Assembly: GCF_001975705.1 (NCBI RefSeq)
Contig: NZ_CP015093.1
Coordinates: forward strand, 620,001 to 684,000
DNA: 64,000 nt
Origin: Salipiger abyssi
GTDB taxonomy: Bacteria; Pseudomonadota; Alphaproteobacteria; Rhodobacterales; Rhodobacteraceae
Direction: 5' to 3'
The position numbers and the translations under genes are program-made. The notes below the pieces were generated by a model that ran no database searches, was not told the DNA's origin, and was given only the letters and a program-made list of their open reading frames with translations. Below are positions 39,947-49,401 of this stretch, one piece after another; within the stretch, counting starts at the first letter, position 1, and each line of letters opens with the position of its first letter.

Positions 39947-40558
39947 TCAGCGCACACACAGGATTTCGACGCGGCGGTTCTTGGCCATGCCCTCGACGGT
40001 GCGGTTGGTGGCGACCGGGTAGGATTCGCCATAGCCGCGTACATCGATGATCCGGGCGCCGACCGATTGCGCGACCGAGGCCACGGCGTTGGCGCGGTTG
40101 TAGCTCAGGCGGCGGTTGTATTCGTCGCTGGCGCGCGCATCGGTGTGACCGACGATGATGAACCCGAAGGCCGAGGCGTTGCGGAAGAACTCCTCAAGCC
40201 GACCGCGGCTCTTGGGCCAGATATTGTATTTGTCGGTGGCGAAATACTGATCGGTGTTGAGCGTGCCGCAGACATTGATGTCGCGGCAGACCGGACGGCC
40301 GTCCGGCGTCATGCGGGACACGGCGTAACCCTCGACGCCATCGTCCATCACCCAGATCTCGCAGCCGTCGGGCGAGATCGAGATCCCCGGAATATAGCGC
40401 TCGCCCTTGATGGTGCGGGTGTTCTGCGTCGAAATGAACGGTGCGATCCCGCCGTCGCTGCCGGCAGCAACAGGGCCAACGGCCCCGGTGGCAGCGAGAC
40501 TGGCCAGCGCCACAGCGCCGAACACGCCCCGGATGGCTTTGGAAATGCGATTTGCCAC
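39947..40558 (-). CDS. OmpA-like peptidoglycan-binding protein
   Basis: 203 residues. An N-terminal signal segment (GVFGAVALASLAATGAVGPVAA) leads to the module SPDGCEIWVMDDGVEGYAVSR...GRPVC shared with the next gene, then a C-terminal OmpA domain (FGFIIVGHTDARASDEYNRR, LSYNRANAVASVAQS, VRGYGESYPVA, AKNRRVEILCV) that binds peptidoglycan. The start is a GTG after AAGGGAC; the longer frame upstream has no signal peptide. Together with the lipoprotein it separates miaB from phoH, which are usually close. Confidence 0.88.
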   Translation of the reverse strand: MANRISKAIRGVFGAVALASLAATGAVGPVAAGSDGGIAPFISTQNTRTIKGERYIPGISISPDGCEIWVMDDGVEGYAVSRMTPDGRPVCRDINVCGTLNTDQYFATDKYNIWPKSRGRLEEFFRNASAFGFIIVGHTDARASDEYNRRLSYNRANAVASVAQSVGARIIDVRGYGESYPVATNRTVEGMAKNRRVEILCVR

Positions 40559-40631
40559 AGCCTCTGTCCCTTTTACTTGGTGTTTCCCCCAGATGCCCCG
40601 GAGCCGGAATCGGACATCTCGGTGCAAAGTT

Positions 40632-40658
40632 ACTATAATCCAAGACATTAACAGACAA
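40632..40658 (-). promoter_or_regulatory. Possible promoter of the OmpA-like gene
   Basis: Minus strand TTGTCT, 15 nt, TATAGT, 74 bp before the GTG start. The -10 is good (TATAGT) and the spacing a little short. The gap also holds a small AACCAC / GTGGTT hairpin and no gene. Confidence 0.4.
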
Positions 40659-40799
40659 ATCCGGTCTGTGAAGCGAAAACCACCAGATATTGTGGTTAAT
40701 CGCGGGACAAACCACCCCAAGTGCCACAATTGTCCGAGCATTTTGCGCAAACGCCGGGAATATGGAGATTTTTTCGCGCTTTTCTCCGGGCGCTGGCGC

Positions 40800-42107
40800 T
40801 CAGGCCAGCACGCCCTTGAGCGAATTGGGCCCGCTCTCGACGATCCGCACGCGGCGCAGATCGCCGGGCGCGAGCCCATCGGCCGCCACATGCACCGCGT
40901 GCAGATAATCGGATTTGCCCACCATCTGGCCCGGCATCCGCCCCGGTTTCTCGAAAAGCACACCCAGCTCGCGGCCCACCATGGCATCCTGCAACGCCCG
41001 CTGTTGACGGGTGAGCAGCGCCTGGAGCCGCTGGAGCCGGTCGTCCTTTTCCGCCTCGGGCACCTGCGGGCGCTCGGCGGCGGGGGTGCCGGGACGTTCG
41101 GAATACTTGAACGAGAAGGCCGAGCCGTATTCCACCGCTTCGATCAGATCCAGCGTCGCCTGGAAATCTTCCTCGGTCTCTTCCGGGAAACCGACGATGA
41201 AATCGCCCGACATGTGCAGATCGGGGCGCGCCGCGCGCAGCCGCTCGATCAGCCGCAGATATTGCTCGGCGGTGTGCTGGCGGTTCATGCGCTTGAGGAT
41301 CTTGTCGGAGCCCGCCTGCACCGGCAGATGCAGATAGGGCATGAGCTTGTCGCAATCGCCATGGGCGGCGATCAGGTCGTCGTCCATGTCATTCGGGTGC
41401 GAGGTGGTGAAGCGGATGCGCGCCAGCCCGTCGATCCTGGCCAGTTCGCGGATCAGCCCGGCGAGCCCCTTTTCGTGACCGTGATAGGCGTTGACGTTCT
41501 GTCCCAGCAGGGTGATCTCGCGCACCCCGCGCTCCACCAGATCGCGCGCCTCGGCCAGCACACGATCCGCCGGGCGCGAGACCTCGGCGCCGCGGGTATA
41601 GGGCACCACGCAGAAGGCGCAGAACTTGTCGCAGCCTTCCTGCACCGTGAGAAACGCGGTGGGGCCGCGCTTGGCCTTGGGGCGGGATTTCAGGTGCTCG
41701 AACTTGTCTTCCTCCGGGAAATCCGTGTCGAGCGCCTTGGCGCCGTTGCTCGTGCGCGCCATCAGATCCGGCAGCCGGTGATAGCTCTGCGGGCCGACCA
41801 CCAGATCGACCAGCGGCTGACGGCGCATGATCTCCTCGCCCTCGGCCTGGGCGACGCAGCCCGCCACGCCGATCTTGAGATCGGGCCGGTCGCTCTTCAG
41901 CCCCTTGTAGCGGCCAAGTTCGGAATAGACCTTTTCGGCGGCCTTCTCGCGGATATGGCAGGTGTTGAGCAGGATCATGTCCGCGTCTTCGGGCCGGTCG
42001 GTCTGGACATAGCCCTGACCGCCCATGGCCTCGGCCATGCGCTCGCTGTCATAGACGTTCATCTGGCAGCCATAGGTCTTGATGAAGAGCTTTTTCGGCT
42101 GGGTCAT
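40800..42107 (-). CDS. miaB: tRNA-2-methylthio-N6-dimethylallyladenosine synthase
   Basis: Radical-SAM enzyme adding the methylthio group to i6A37 of tRNA. 435 residues: N-terminal UPF0004 domain ([50 protein letters not shown]), the radical-SAM CX3CX2C in [17 protein letters not shown], and a C-terminal TRAM domain ([13 protein letters not shown]). Two Fe-S clusters are expected from the six cysteines. The start [13 protein letters not shown] is taken; the longer frame overlaps the intergenic region. Confidence 0.97.
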   Translation of the reverse strand: MTQPKKLFIKTYGCQMNVYDSERMAEAMGGQGYVQTDRPEDADMILLNTCHIREKAAEKVYSELGRYKGLKSDRPDLKIGVAGCVAQAEGEEIMRRQPLVDLVVGPQSYHRLPDLMARTSNGAKALDTDFPEEDKFEHLKSRPKAKRGPTAFLTVQEGCDKFCAFCVVPYTRGAEVSRPADRVLAEARDLVERGVREITLLGQNVNAYHGHEKGLAGLIRELARIDGLARIRFTTSHPNDMDDDLIAAHGDCDKLMPYLHLPVQAGSDKILKRMNRQHTAEQYLRLIERLRAARPDLHMSGDFIVGFPEETEEDFQATLDLIEAVEYGSAFSFKYSERPGTPAAERPQVPEAEKDDRLQRLQALLTRQQRALQDAMVGRELGVLFEKPGRMPGQMVGKSDYLHAVHVAADGLAPGDLRRVRIVESGPNSLKGVLA

Positions 42108-42311
42108 GGGGGACTCCCGGTCGCGCGGTTCAAGGGCGGGCGGATAGCGCAAAACCGGCGTCATGAAAAGGGTGTCGGACAAGGCCGGGCGTTTTGAGCG
42201 CCACCCACGGGTTTATGCGCGGCGCGAGCGGGGAAGACTGCGCGCTCTGCACCGCCTTGCAATACCCCGATTTTTCACAGAACCTGCCAGCAATTCCGAT
42301 AGAGGCAGGTG

Positions 42312-43181
42312 ATGCAGTATTCCGGACTGGAGGCGTTTCTGAAACAGGCCGGCCCTGCCTTGGGCGACGGCCCGGTGGCGATGGTGTTCTGCGAGGACGA
42401 GACCGAGATCGACACCACTCTGCGACATCACATCCAGACGGGCTTCCGATCCGTGCTGGCCTTCATGCCCCCGCAATTCTCCCTTGCCTCCGACCTGCGC
42501 ACGCGCGTTCACCGCATCGACTACAACCTCACCGCCAGTGGCGCCGTGCGCCATGCGGTGAATGCGGTGAACGAGGCCGGGCCGGGGCTCTGGATGTTCT
42601 ACTGCTACAATGCCGAATACCTTTTTTACCCGTTCTGCGAGACGCGCTCAGTGGGCGAGATGCTCGCTTTTCACGCCGAGGAACGGCGCGATGCCATGCT
42701 GACCTATGTGGTCGATCTCTATGCCGGCGATCTGGACCGCTATCCCGAGGCGGTGTCGCTGGACGAGGCCTATCTCGACCGTTCCGGCTACTACGCGCTG
42801 GCGCGCAACGATCCGGCCAATCACAACCACCCAAAGGAGCGGCAGCTCGACTTCTTCGGCGGGCTGCGCTGGCGCTATGAGGAGCATGTGCCCGCAGAGC
42901 GCCGCAAGATCGACCGTATCTCCGTCTTCCGCGCCAGGCCCGGGCTGCATCTGCGCGCGGATCACACCTTCGACGACGAAGAGTACAATACCTATGCCTG
43001 CCCCTGGCATCACAACCTGACGGCGGCGCTGGTATCGTTCCGCACCGCCAAGGCGCTGAAGCGCAACCCGGGCAGCACCTTCGACATCGGAAGCTTTCGC
43101 TGGCACAATTCCGCACCCTTCGAGTGGCATTCGCGGCAATTGCTCGATCTCGGCCTAATGGAGCCCGGACAATGGTTTTGA
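42312..43181 (+). CDS. Uncharacterised alphaproteobacterial protein
   Basis: 289 residues, divergent from miaB and followed closely by an acetyltransferase. It is rich in aromatic and His residues (LWMFYCYNAEYLFYPFCETR; YVVDLYAGDLDRYPEAVSLD; NTYACPWHHNLTAALVSF; FRWHNSAPFEWHSRQLLDLG). The central VVDLYAGDLDRYP region is reminiscent of glycosyltransferase-like proteins in rhodobacters, but I see no clear nucleotide-sugar motif and would not assign one. Cytoplasmic by appearance. ATG chosen, AGAGG 6 nt upstream, over the GTG one codon earlier. Confidence 0.85.
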   Translation: MQYSGLEAFLKQAGPALGDGPVAMVFCEDETEIDTTLRHHIQTGFRSVLAFMPPQFSLASDLRTRVHRIDYNLTASGAVRHAVNAVNEAGPGLWMFYCYNAEYLFYPFCETRSVGEMLAFHAEERRDAMLTYVVDLYAGDLDRYPEAVSLDEAYLDRSGYYALARNDPANHNHPKERQLDFFGGLRWRYEEHVPAERRKIDRISVFRARPGLHLRADHTFDDEEYNTYACPWHHNLTAALVSFRTAKALKRNPGSTFDIGSFRWHNSAPFEWHSRQLLDLGLMEPGQWF

Positions 43182-43672
43182 CTGTCCGGACGCTGACGCC
43201 CGAAGATGCCGGGGCCTGGAAAGCGCTGCGGCTGGAAGCGGTCGAGACCTATCCCGACGCGTTCCTTGCCAGCGCCGACGAGGTGCGCGCGATGACGTCG
43301 GAGACGGTGGCCGGGATGCTTGCCGCCGCTCCGTCTCTGGGTCTCTTCGATGGCGCGGCGATGGTCGGCATGACCGGGCTGCGCCGCCTGCCCTTCGCCC
43401 GCGCGGCCCACCGCATCGAGATCGGCGGCTTTTATATCCGCCCCGCACTGCATGGGCAGGGGGCGGCGGATGCGCTCATGACGGGGATCGAGACGCATGT
43501 CACGGCCCTCGGGGTCTGGCAGCTCGAACTCTGCGTCGCCGAAAAGAACCCGCGCGCGATCCGGTTTTACGAACGTCACGGCTTTGTCCGGCAGGGGCGG
43601 ATGCCCAATACGGTGATCGGCACAGACGGGCCGGAGACGGATCTCTTCTACACCCGCGATCTGCGGGTCTGA
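43172..43672 (+). CDS. GNAT family N-acetyltransferase
   Basis: 166 residues of the GNAT fold: TVRTLTPEDAGAWKALRLEA, then motif A IGGFYIRPALHGQGAADALM for acetyl-CoA and the C-terminal ELCVAEKNPRAIRFYERHGF. Substrate not known. The start overlaps the upstream gene's end by 10 bp, so translation is coupled with the uncharacterised protein. Confidence 0.93.
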   Translation: MVLTVRTLTPEDAGAWKALRLEAVETYPDAFLASADEVRAMTSETVAGMLAAAPSLGLFDGAAMVGMTGLRRLPFARAAHRIEIGGFYIRPALHGQGAADALMTGIETHVTALGVWQLELCVAEKNPRAIRFYERHGFVRQGRMPNTVIGTDGPETDLFYTRDLRV

Positions 43673-43679
43673 GCCCGCG

Positions 43680-44366
43680 TCAGTCGAATTCCTCGGTGAC
43701 GATCGCGGGTTCTGCCACGCCAATCTCGCGCAGCGCTTCCGCCATGTCGTCGAGCATCGCGTCGGGGCCGCAGATATAGCAGGTATCGCGCCCGGGGCGC
43801 ACATGCTCGCGCAGGAGCGCCGCGTCGATCTGTGCGGCATGGAAGGGGCTGCCCTCCTCCTCGGTCACCACGAAGCGGGTCGCGAGGCCCGGCATCTTCT
43901 CGAAACTGTCGCGCAGGATGATGTCGCGCTCGGCCTTGTTGGAAAACACCAGCGTGTTGCCCTCCAGCGTGCCGTTGCGCGCCAGCTTGTCGCGCAGGAT
44001 GGCGATGAAGGGCGTGACACCGGCGCCGCCGGCGATGAACACGCCGTCGCCCTTGTCCTCGATGGCACCCCAGGGATCCTCGACCAGCATCGTGTCACCG
44101 GGCTGCATGCGGGCGATGCGCGCGGTCATGCCCTCATGGCCCTCGGCGCTTTCGGGATAGGATTTGATGACGAAATCCAGCGTCTCCTCCCCCGGCAGCG
44201 AGGTCATGGTGAAGGGGTGGCGCGCCTCGCGCCAGCCGTCGCGGTCGAGCGCCATGTCCACCGCCTGACCGGGGGTGAAGTCGAAGCTTTCGGGGCGCTC
44301 GAACACCAGATGCGATACGTCATGGGTGACGGGCTCGATGCTGCGGAGTGTCAGTGTGTGGGTCAT
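43680..44366 (-). CDS. FAD/NAD(P)-binding oxidoreductase (ferredoxin reductase-like)
   Basis: 228 residues with the FNR-type arrangement: flavin domain (FDFTPGQAVDMAL, REARHPFTMTSLP), NAD(P) domain (GVFIAGGAGVTPFIAILRD), and the C-terminal TCYICGPDAMLDDMAEALRE. No Fe-S or heme domain is attached, so it presumably passes electrons to or from a separate protein. Downstream of irr on the same strand but separated from it by the palindrome repeat, so a shared transcript is uncertain. Confidence 0.9.
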   Translation of the reverse strand: MTHTLTLRSIEPVTHDVSHLVFERPESFDFTPGQAVDMALDRDGWREARHPFTMTSLPGEETLDFVIKSYPESAEGHEGMTARIARMQPGDTMLVEDPWGAIEDKGDGVFIAGGAGVTPFIAILRDKLARNGTLEGNTLVFSNKAERDIILRDSFEKMPGLATRFVVTEEEGSPFHAAQIDAALLREHVRPGRDTCYICGPDAMLDDMAEALREIGVAEPAIVTEEFD

Positions 44367-44435
44367 GTCGTTTCTCCCTTTCGCAAGGCGAAACGAGCGG
44401 GCGCCCCGCGCGGTTCCGACCGCCGGGCGGGACGT

Positions 44436-44480
44436 CAAATCTTTTGGAAAAAGATTTGCAAATTCCTCACAAGGAATTTG
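44436..44480. repeat. Tandem pair of inverted repeats, copy 2
   Basis: CAAATCTTTT-GGA-AAAAGATTTG followed directly by CAAATTCCT-CACA-AGGAATTTG, meeting at TTTGCAAA, in the gap after irr. Same architecture as at 6368-6412: two hairpins of 22-23 nt back to back with a TTGCAAAT junction. The TTTGCAAA is a by-product of the junction and not evidence for PccR. Confidence 0.75.
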
Positions 44481-44489
44481 CGGCGCGGA

Positions 44490-44909
44490 TCAGCGGCGTT
44501 TGCGCAGGCGGATGACCACATCCACGGCGGCGATCTCGGCATCCTCGGGCACATCCGGCAGCCGCGAGATCACCACCTGATCGGCGGGCGCATCGGTCAG
44601 ATGCCCCTCGTCCTCCCAGTAGAAATGCGGGTGATCGTAGGTGTTGGTGTCGAAATAGCTGCGGCTGCCGTCGACGATGACCTCTTGCATCAGCCCGGCG
44701 TCGCGGAAGGCACGCAGCGTGTTGTAGACCGTGGCCAGCGACACGCTCTCGCCATGTTTCTTGGCGGCGGCGAAGAGGCTTTCGGCGGTGACGTGGCGGT
44801 TCTTGCCGTCGCCCACCAGAAGCGCCGCGAGCGCAACGCGCTGACGGGTCGGCCGCAGGCCTGCCCGGCCCAGCCAATCGGTGCCTCTCTGTACGGCTTC
44901 TGACGTCAT
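44490..44909 (-). CDS. irr: Iron response regulator, Fur family
   Basis: 139 residues. Fur-family winged helix ([55 protein letters not shown]), then [19 protein letters not shown]. The His-rich [10 protein letters not shown] replaces the usual HHHFxCxxC of Fur, and the C-terminal CXXC zinc motifs are missing; this is Irr of Rhodobacterales, which senses heme or iron status. Divergent from fabA-fabB-fabI, a conserved arrangement. A GTG directly before the ATG could also be used. Confidence 0.9.
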   Translation of the reverse strand: MTSEAVQRGTDWLGRAGLRPTRQRVALAALLVGDGKNRHVTAESLFAAAKKHGESVSLATVYNTLRAFRDAGLMQEVIVDGSRSYFDTNTYDHPHFYWEDEGHLTDAPADQVVISRLPDVPEDAEIAAVDVVIRLRKRR

Positions 44910-44940
44910 CACTGCTTCCGTCCGCGTTTCGATCCTGTCT

Positions 44941-44970
44941 TATATAGGGGAAGCCACCCCGGGAATTCAA
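44941..44970 (-). promoter_or_regulatory. Probable irr promoter
   Basis: Minus strand TTGAAT, 18 nt, TATATA, placing transcription start about 25 nt before the irr start codon. A GGGGAAGCCACCCC stretch fills the spacer. Confidence 0.5.
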
Positions 44971-45086
44971 ATGAAAATCCGGATTTCGCCCGCCCGGCCC
45001 GCCGTGTCGGCAGGCTTGCATGCCGCGCTTTCACGGTGATAGAGGGGGCGCAATCTGAAACCCAAGGAACGAAGGGCCTCCCGCTC

Positions 45087-45596
45087 ATGGCCGACTACCC
45101 CACCAGCTTCGGCAAGGAAGACCTGTTGAAATGCGCCCGCGGCGAACTGTTCGGCCCCGGCAATGCGCAGCTTCCCGAACCGCCCATGCTGATGATGGAC
45201 CGCATCACCGATATTTCCGGAGATGGCGGCCCGAACGGCAAGGGCCATGTGGTGGCCGAATTCGACATCACGCCCGACCTTTGGTTCTTTGCCTGCCATT
45301 TCCCCGGCAACCCGATCATGCCGGGCTGCCTCGGGCTCGACGGGCTCTGGCAGCTCACCGGCTTCAATCTGGGCTGGCGCGGCTGGCAGGGGCGCGGCTA
45401 TGCTCTCGGCGTGGGCGAGGTGAAGCTCACCGGCATGGTGCGGCCCGACCGCAAGATGCTGACCTATTACGTGGATTTCACCAAGGCCGTGCAGACCCGC
45501 CGCCTCACCATGGGCGTGGCCGATGGCCGCGTGGAGGCGGATGGGGAAACCATTTATCAGGTCAAGGACATGAAGGTCGCCCTGTCCGAAAGCTGA
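45087..45596 (+). CDS. fabA: 3-hydroxydecanoyl-ACP dehydratase/isomerase
   Basis: Dehydrates 3-hydroxydecanoyl-ACP and isomerises the trans-2 to the cis-3 enoyl form, the branch point for unsaturated fatty acids. 169 residues; active-site His71 in [19 protein letters not shown], as E. coli His70. [20 protein letters not shown] is the family N-terminus; additional in-frame residues upstream are not. First gene of fabA-fabB-fabI. Confidence 0.97.
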   Translation: MADYPTSFGKEDLLKCARGELFGPGNAQLPEPPMLMMDRITDISGDGGPNGKGHVVAEFDITPDLWFFACHFPGNPIMPGCLGLDGLWQLTGFNLGWRGWQGRGYALGVGEVKLTGMVRPDRKMLTYYVDFTKAVQTRRLTMGVADGRVEADGETIYQVKDMKVALSES

Positions 45597-45611
45597 ACCA
45601 GGAGTATGTCC

Positions 45612-46841
45612 ATGCGCCGCGTCGTCGTCACCGGACTCGGGATTGTCTCGTCCATCGGCAACACTGCCGACGAGGTACTCGCCTCGCTGAAGGCGGGCAA
45701 ATCCGGCATCAGCGCCAATGCGCAGATGCAGGAACACGGGTTCCGCAGCCAGATCGCCGGGGATGTCGATATCGACGTCTCCGAACATGTGGACAAGCGC
45801 ACCCTGCGCTTCATGGGGCCGGGCGCCGCCTATGCCCATATCGCCATGCAACAGGCCATCGCCGATAGCGGGCTCGAGGAGTCCGACGTCGTCAATCCGC
45901 GCACCGGGCTGGTGGCGGGCTCCGGCGGGCCGTCCACCTCGGCCCTGCTCACCGCGCATCAGACCGTGCTGAAGACCGGCGGCACCAAGCGCGTCGGCCC
46001 CTTCGCGGTGCCCAAGGCGATGTGTTCGACGATCTCGGCGAACCTCTCGACCGCCTTCAGGATCAAGGGCATCAACTATTCCATCACCTCGGCCTGCTCG
46101 ACATCGCTGCACTGCATCGGCAACGCCGCCGAGCAGATCATGATGGGCAAGCAGGACGTGATGTTCGCCGGCGGCGGCGAAGAGCTCGACTGGACGCTCT
46201 CCTGCCTGTTCGACGCCATGGGCGCGATGAGCTCCAAGTACAACGACACGCCCGAGACCGCCTCGCGCGCCTTCGATGCCGGGCGCGACGGCTTCGTGAT
46301 CTCTGCCGGCGGCGGCATCCTGGTGCTGGAAGAGCTCGAACACGCGAAGGCGCGCGGCGCCAAGATCTATGCCGAGGTCACCGGCTATGCCGCCACCTCC
46401 GACGGGCACGACATGGTCGCGCCCTCCGGCGAGGGCGGCGAGCGCGCCATGCGGCTGGCGCTCTCCACCCTGCCCGAGGACCGCAAGGTCGGCTATATCA
46501 ACGCGCATGGCACCTCGACCCCGGTCGGCGACGTGGGCGAGATCGAAGCGGTGCGCCGGGTCTTTGGCGACGGCAGCACGCCGCCGGTCAGCTCGACCAA
46601 GTCGATGACCGGCCACAGCCAGGGCGCCACCGGCGCGCAGGAGGCGATCTATTGCCTGCTGGCACTGCATCACGACTTCATCATCCCCTCGATCAACGTG
46701 GAGACGCTCGATCCGGCGCTGAAGCCGGAAGAGATCGCCACATCGCTGGTCGAGAATGCCGGGCTGGATACGGTGATGACCAATTCCTTCGGTTTCGGCG
46801 GCACCAACGGCTCCATGCTGTTGAGCCGGTATCGCGACTGA
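45612..46841 (+). CDS. fabB: Beta-ketoacyl-ACP synthase I
   Basis: Condenses malonyl-ACP with cis-3-decenoyl-ACP and other acyl chains, the partner of FabA in unsaturated fatty acid synthesis. 409 residues with catalytic Cys162 in [15 protein letters not shown], the two histidines in [11 protein letters not shown] and [12 protein letters not shown], and C-terminal [27 protein letters not shown] begins at the second ATG; AGGAG is too close to the first one, two codons earlier. Follows fabA by 15 bp. Confidence 0.97.
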   Translation: MRRVVVTGLGIVSSIGNTADEVLASLKAGKSGISANAQMQEHGFRSQIAGDVDIDVSEHVDKRTLRFMGPGAAYAHIAMQQAIADSGLEESDVVNPRTGLVAGSGGPSTSALLTAHQTVLKTGGTKRVGPFAVPKAMCSTISANLSTAFRIKGINYSITSACSTSLHCIGNAAEQIMMGKQDVMFAGGGEELDWTLSCLFDAMGAMSSKYNDTPETASRAFDAGRDGFVISAGGGILVLEELEHAKARGAKIYAEVTGYAATSDGHDMVAPSGEGGERAMRLALSTLPEDRKVGYINAHGTSTPVGDVGEIEAVRRVFGDGSTPPVSSTKSMTGHSQGATGAQEAIYCLLALHHDFIIPSINVETLDPALKPEEIATSLVENAGLDTVMTNSFGFGGTNGSMLLSRYRD

Positions 46842-46871
46842 TCAACAAGAAAAACAACGGGTAACTGGAAC

Positions 46872-47663
46872 ATGTCGGAGCTTCTGAAGGGCAAGCGCGG
46901 GCTGATCATGGGCGTGGCGAATGACCGCTCCATCGCATGGGGCATCGCCAAGGCGCTGCACGAGGCGGGGGCCGAGCTGGCCTTCACCTATCAGGGCGAA
47001 GCCTTCGGCAAGCGCCTGGAACCGCTGGCCGCCTCGGTGGGCAGCGATTTCATGGTCGATGTCGATGTGACCGACGACGCCTCGCTCGAAACGGCCTTTG
47101 CCGAGCTCGGGTCGCGCTGGCCCACGATCGACTTTCTGGTGCACGCCATCGCGTTTTCCGACAAGTCCGAGCTGACCGGGCGGATCCTCAACACCAGCCG
47201 GGCGAACTTCAAGAACTCGCTCGACATCTCGTGCTACAGCTTCATCGAGGTCGCCCGCCGGGCGCATCCGCTGATGGTGGAGAACGGCGGCACGCTGATC
47301 ACCCTGACCTATGAGGGCTCGCAGCGGGTCGTGCCCAATTACAACGTCATGGGCGTGGCCAAGGCGGCGCTGGAATCGGCGACGCGCTATCTGGCCAACG
47401 ATCTCGGCCCCGAGGGCATCCGCGTCAACGCGATCTCTCCCGGCCCGATGAAGACGCTGGCCGGCGCCGCCATCGGCGGGGCGCGCAAGACCTACAAGCA
47501 TACCGACCAGAACGCCCCGATGCGCGCCAACGCGACGCTGGACGCGGTGGGCGGCACGGCGGTCTATCTGGTCTCGGATGCCGGCGCCTGTACCACGGGC
47601 GAGATCCTGCATGTGGATGGTGGCTTCCATGTGCTCGGCATGCCGCAATACGAAAACCTCTGA
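46872..47663 (+). CDS. fabI: Enoyl-ACP reductase (NADH)
   Basis: Final reduction in each fatty-acid elongation round; the triclosan target. 263-residue SDR: LIMGVANDRSIAWGIAKAL at the NADH site, VDVDVTDDASLE, and the FabI-type active site Tyr-X6-Lys in NYNVMGVAKAALESATRYLA. Closely spaced after fabB (30 bp). Confidence 0.97.
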   Translation: MSELLKGKRGLIMGVANDRSIAWGIAKALHEAGAELAFTYQGEAFGKRLEPLAASVGSDFMVDVDVTDDASLETAFAELGSRWPTIDFLVHAIAFSDKSELTGRILNTSRANFKNSLDISCYSFIEVARRAHPLMVENGGTLITLTYEGSQRVVPNYNVMGVAKAALESATRYLANDLGPEGIRVNAISPGPMKTLAGAAIGGARKTYKHTDQNAPMRANATLDAVGGTAVYLVSDAGACTTGEILHVDGGFHVLGMPQYENL

Positions 47664-47726
47664 GGCCGGCGCCGCCTTCCGGGCCGCCCGCCTCTTCCGG
47701 ACGACATTGAAGACAGGAGCGCGGCG

Positions 47727-48362
47727 ATGCTGACGGCGATCATCGACTACGAGAGCGGCAATCTGCACTCCGCCGAAAAGGCCTTTCAGCGCATGGCGCG
47801 GGAAACCGATGCCGGCGAGGTCGTGGTGACCACCGATCCCGAGACCGTGGCCAATGCCGACCGCATCGTGCTGCCCGGCGACGGCGCCTTTCCGGCCTGT
47901 GCCGCGGCGCTTTGGCGCTCCGGCTGCTTTCAGGCCATGGTCGAGGCGGTGGAGACGCGCGGCGTGCCCTTCCTCGGCATCTGCGTCGGCATGCAGCTCC
48001 TTGCCCGCAAGGGACATGAATACGAGGAAACCGACGGGCTCGGCTGGATCGACGGCGAGGTCGAGCGGATCGTGCCTTCGGACGCCTCTCTGAAAGTGCC
48101 GCATATGGGCTGGAACGATCTGGTGATCGACACGGCCCACCCGGTGCTCGACGGCATCGCGACCGGCGATCACGCCTATTTCGTGCATTCCTACCAGATG
48201 CGCATGTCCGATCCCGCGCAGCGGCTGGCACATGTGGAGTATGGCGGCGACGTCACCGCCATCGTCGGGTGCGACACGGTGCTCGGCTTGCAGTTCCATC
48301 CGGAGAAAAGCGCCGCCACCGGCCTGCGCATGATCGCCAATTTCCTGCGCTGGCGCCCGTAA
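47727..48362 (+). CDS. hisH: Imidazole glycerol phosphate synthase, glutaminase subunit
   Basis: Releases ammonia from glutamine for HisF. 211 residues, class I amidotransferase: IIDYESGNLHSAEKAF, LPGDGAFPACAAAL, nucleophile Cys in LGICVGMQLLARKG, and His/Glu in GLQFHPEKSAATGLRM. GAGCGCGGCG precedes the ATG. It is placed 63 bp after fabI and apart from hisF. Confidence 0.96.
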   Translation: MLTAIIDYESGNLHSAEKAFQRMARETDAGEVVVTTDPETVANADRIVLPGDGAFPACAAALWRSGCFQAMVEAVETRGVPFLGICVGMQLLARKGHEYEETDGLGWIDGEVERIVPSDASLKVPHMGWNDLVIDTAHPVLDGIATGDHAYFVHSYQMRMSDPAQRLAHVEYGGDVTAIVGCDTVLGLQFHPEKSAATGLRMIANFLRWRP

Positions 48363-48565
48363 CCGGCGATGTCCGCGCAAAAGCTTTTTCGCGCCGAAGC
48401 CGCATGAAAGGCAGAAAGCGCAATCCAGAGGTGTGAAATTGCCGCATTTCTGCATCACCGGCGGGCGTCGAATGTCCGTTTCCATTCGGCAATGACCTAA
48501 GCTCGGATTGCATCGCACCGCACGTCATGAAATTATCCACAAAAGACTGTATCGAGCAAAACGCC

Positions 48566-49288
48566 ATGATCCTGTACCCCGCCATCGACCTGAAAGACGG
48601 CAAGGCCGTGCGCCTGCTTCGTGGCGACATGGACAAAGCCACCGTGTTCAACGACGACCCCGCCGCGCAGGCGCTGGAATTCGTCGCCGCCGGCTGTGAA
48701 TGGCTGCATCTGGTGGATCTCAACGGCGCCTTCGCCGGCGAGCCGGTGAACGCGGCGGCGGTCGAAGCGATCCTGAAGACCACCAACACCCCCGCCCAGC
48801 TCGGCGGCGGCATCCGCGACATGGCCACCATCGAGCGCTGGCTGGAGAAGGGCCTCGCGCGGGTCATCCTCGGCACCGTGGCGGTGGAGAACCCGGCGCT
48901 GGTGCGCGAAGCGGCCGCCGCCTTCCCCGGCAAGATCGCCGTGGGCATCGACGCCAAGGACGGGCGCGTTGCCACCAAGGGCTGGGCCGAGGTCACCGAT
49001 GTGGACGCGGTGGAGCTCGCCAAGAGCTTCGAGGACGCCGGCGTCGCGGCGATCATCTACACCGACATCAACCGCGACGGCGCCATGCAGGGCCCGAATA
49101 CCGAGGCCACGGCGGCGCTCGCACGCGCGGTGACGATCCCGGTCATCGCCTCGGGCGGGGTCTCGTCGCTGAAGGATCTGCGCGCCTTGCGCGATTGCGG
49201 CGCCTCGCTGAACGGCGCGATCTCGGGCCGCGCACTCTATGACGGCGCCATCGACCTCAAGGAAGCGCTGGCGCTGCTGCGCGACTGA
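48566..49288 (+). CDS. hisA: Phosphoribosylformimino-AICAR phosphate isomerase
   Basis: Isomerises ProFAR to PRFAR in histidine synthesis; a (beta/alpha)8 barrel of 240 residues. [20 protein letters not shown] has the catalytic Asp, then [46 protein letters not shown] and [17 protein letters not shown]. An in-frame ATG 13 codons earlier would extend it without family support. A 203-bp gap separates it from hisH; I see no gene in it. Confidence 0.96.
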   Translation: MILYPAIDLKDGKAVRLLRGDMDKATVFNDDPAAQALEFVAAGCEWLHLVDLNGAFAGEPVNAAAVEAILKTTNTPAQLGGGIRDMATIERWLEKGLARVILGTVAVENPALVREAAAAFPGKIAVGIDAKDGRVATKGWAEVTDVDAVELAKSFEDAGVAAIIYTDINRDGAMQGPNTEATAALARAVTIPVIASGGVSSLKDLRALRDCGASLNGAISGRALYDGAIDLKEALALLRD

Positions 49289-49300
49289 GCGCCCTCCCGT

Positions 49301-49393
49301 GCGGTGGGTTGGAAATCCACCCTACGGTTAAGCGTTGTCCCGGCGTGGAACGAGGCCGCAGGTGACCGCAGGGTAGACAATCCTGCCCACCGC
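49301..49393. mobile_element. MITE-like 93-bp element
   Basis: Ends are inverted copies: GCGGTGGGTTGGAAATCCAC and onward at the left, and on the opposite strand at the right GCGGTGGGCAGGATTGTCTA and onward; both then run into ACCCT(A/G)CGG. Each arm is about 27 nt and itself partly palindromic (GTGGGTT / AATCCAC). No coding capacity. It fills the gap between hisA and the phosphatase-like gene, 13 bp after the hisA stop. Confidence 0.55.
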
Positions 49394-49401
49394 CCCGCCT
49401 C

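Noticed and set aside
44455..44462. TTTGCAAA in the repeat after irr as a PccR site
   Set aside because: It is created by the junction of two hairpins, stands alone, and is not upstream of a propionate gene.
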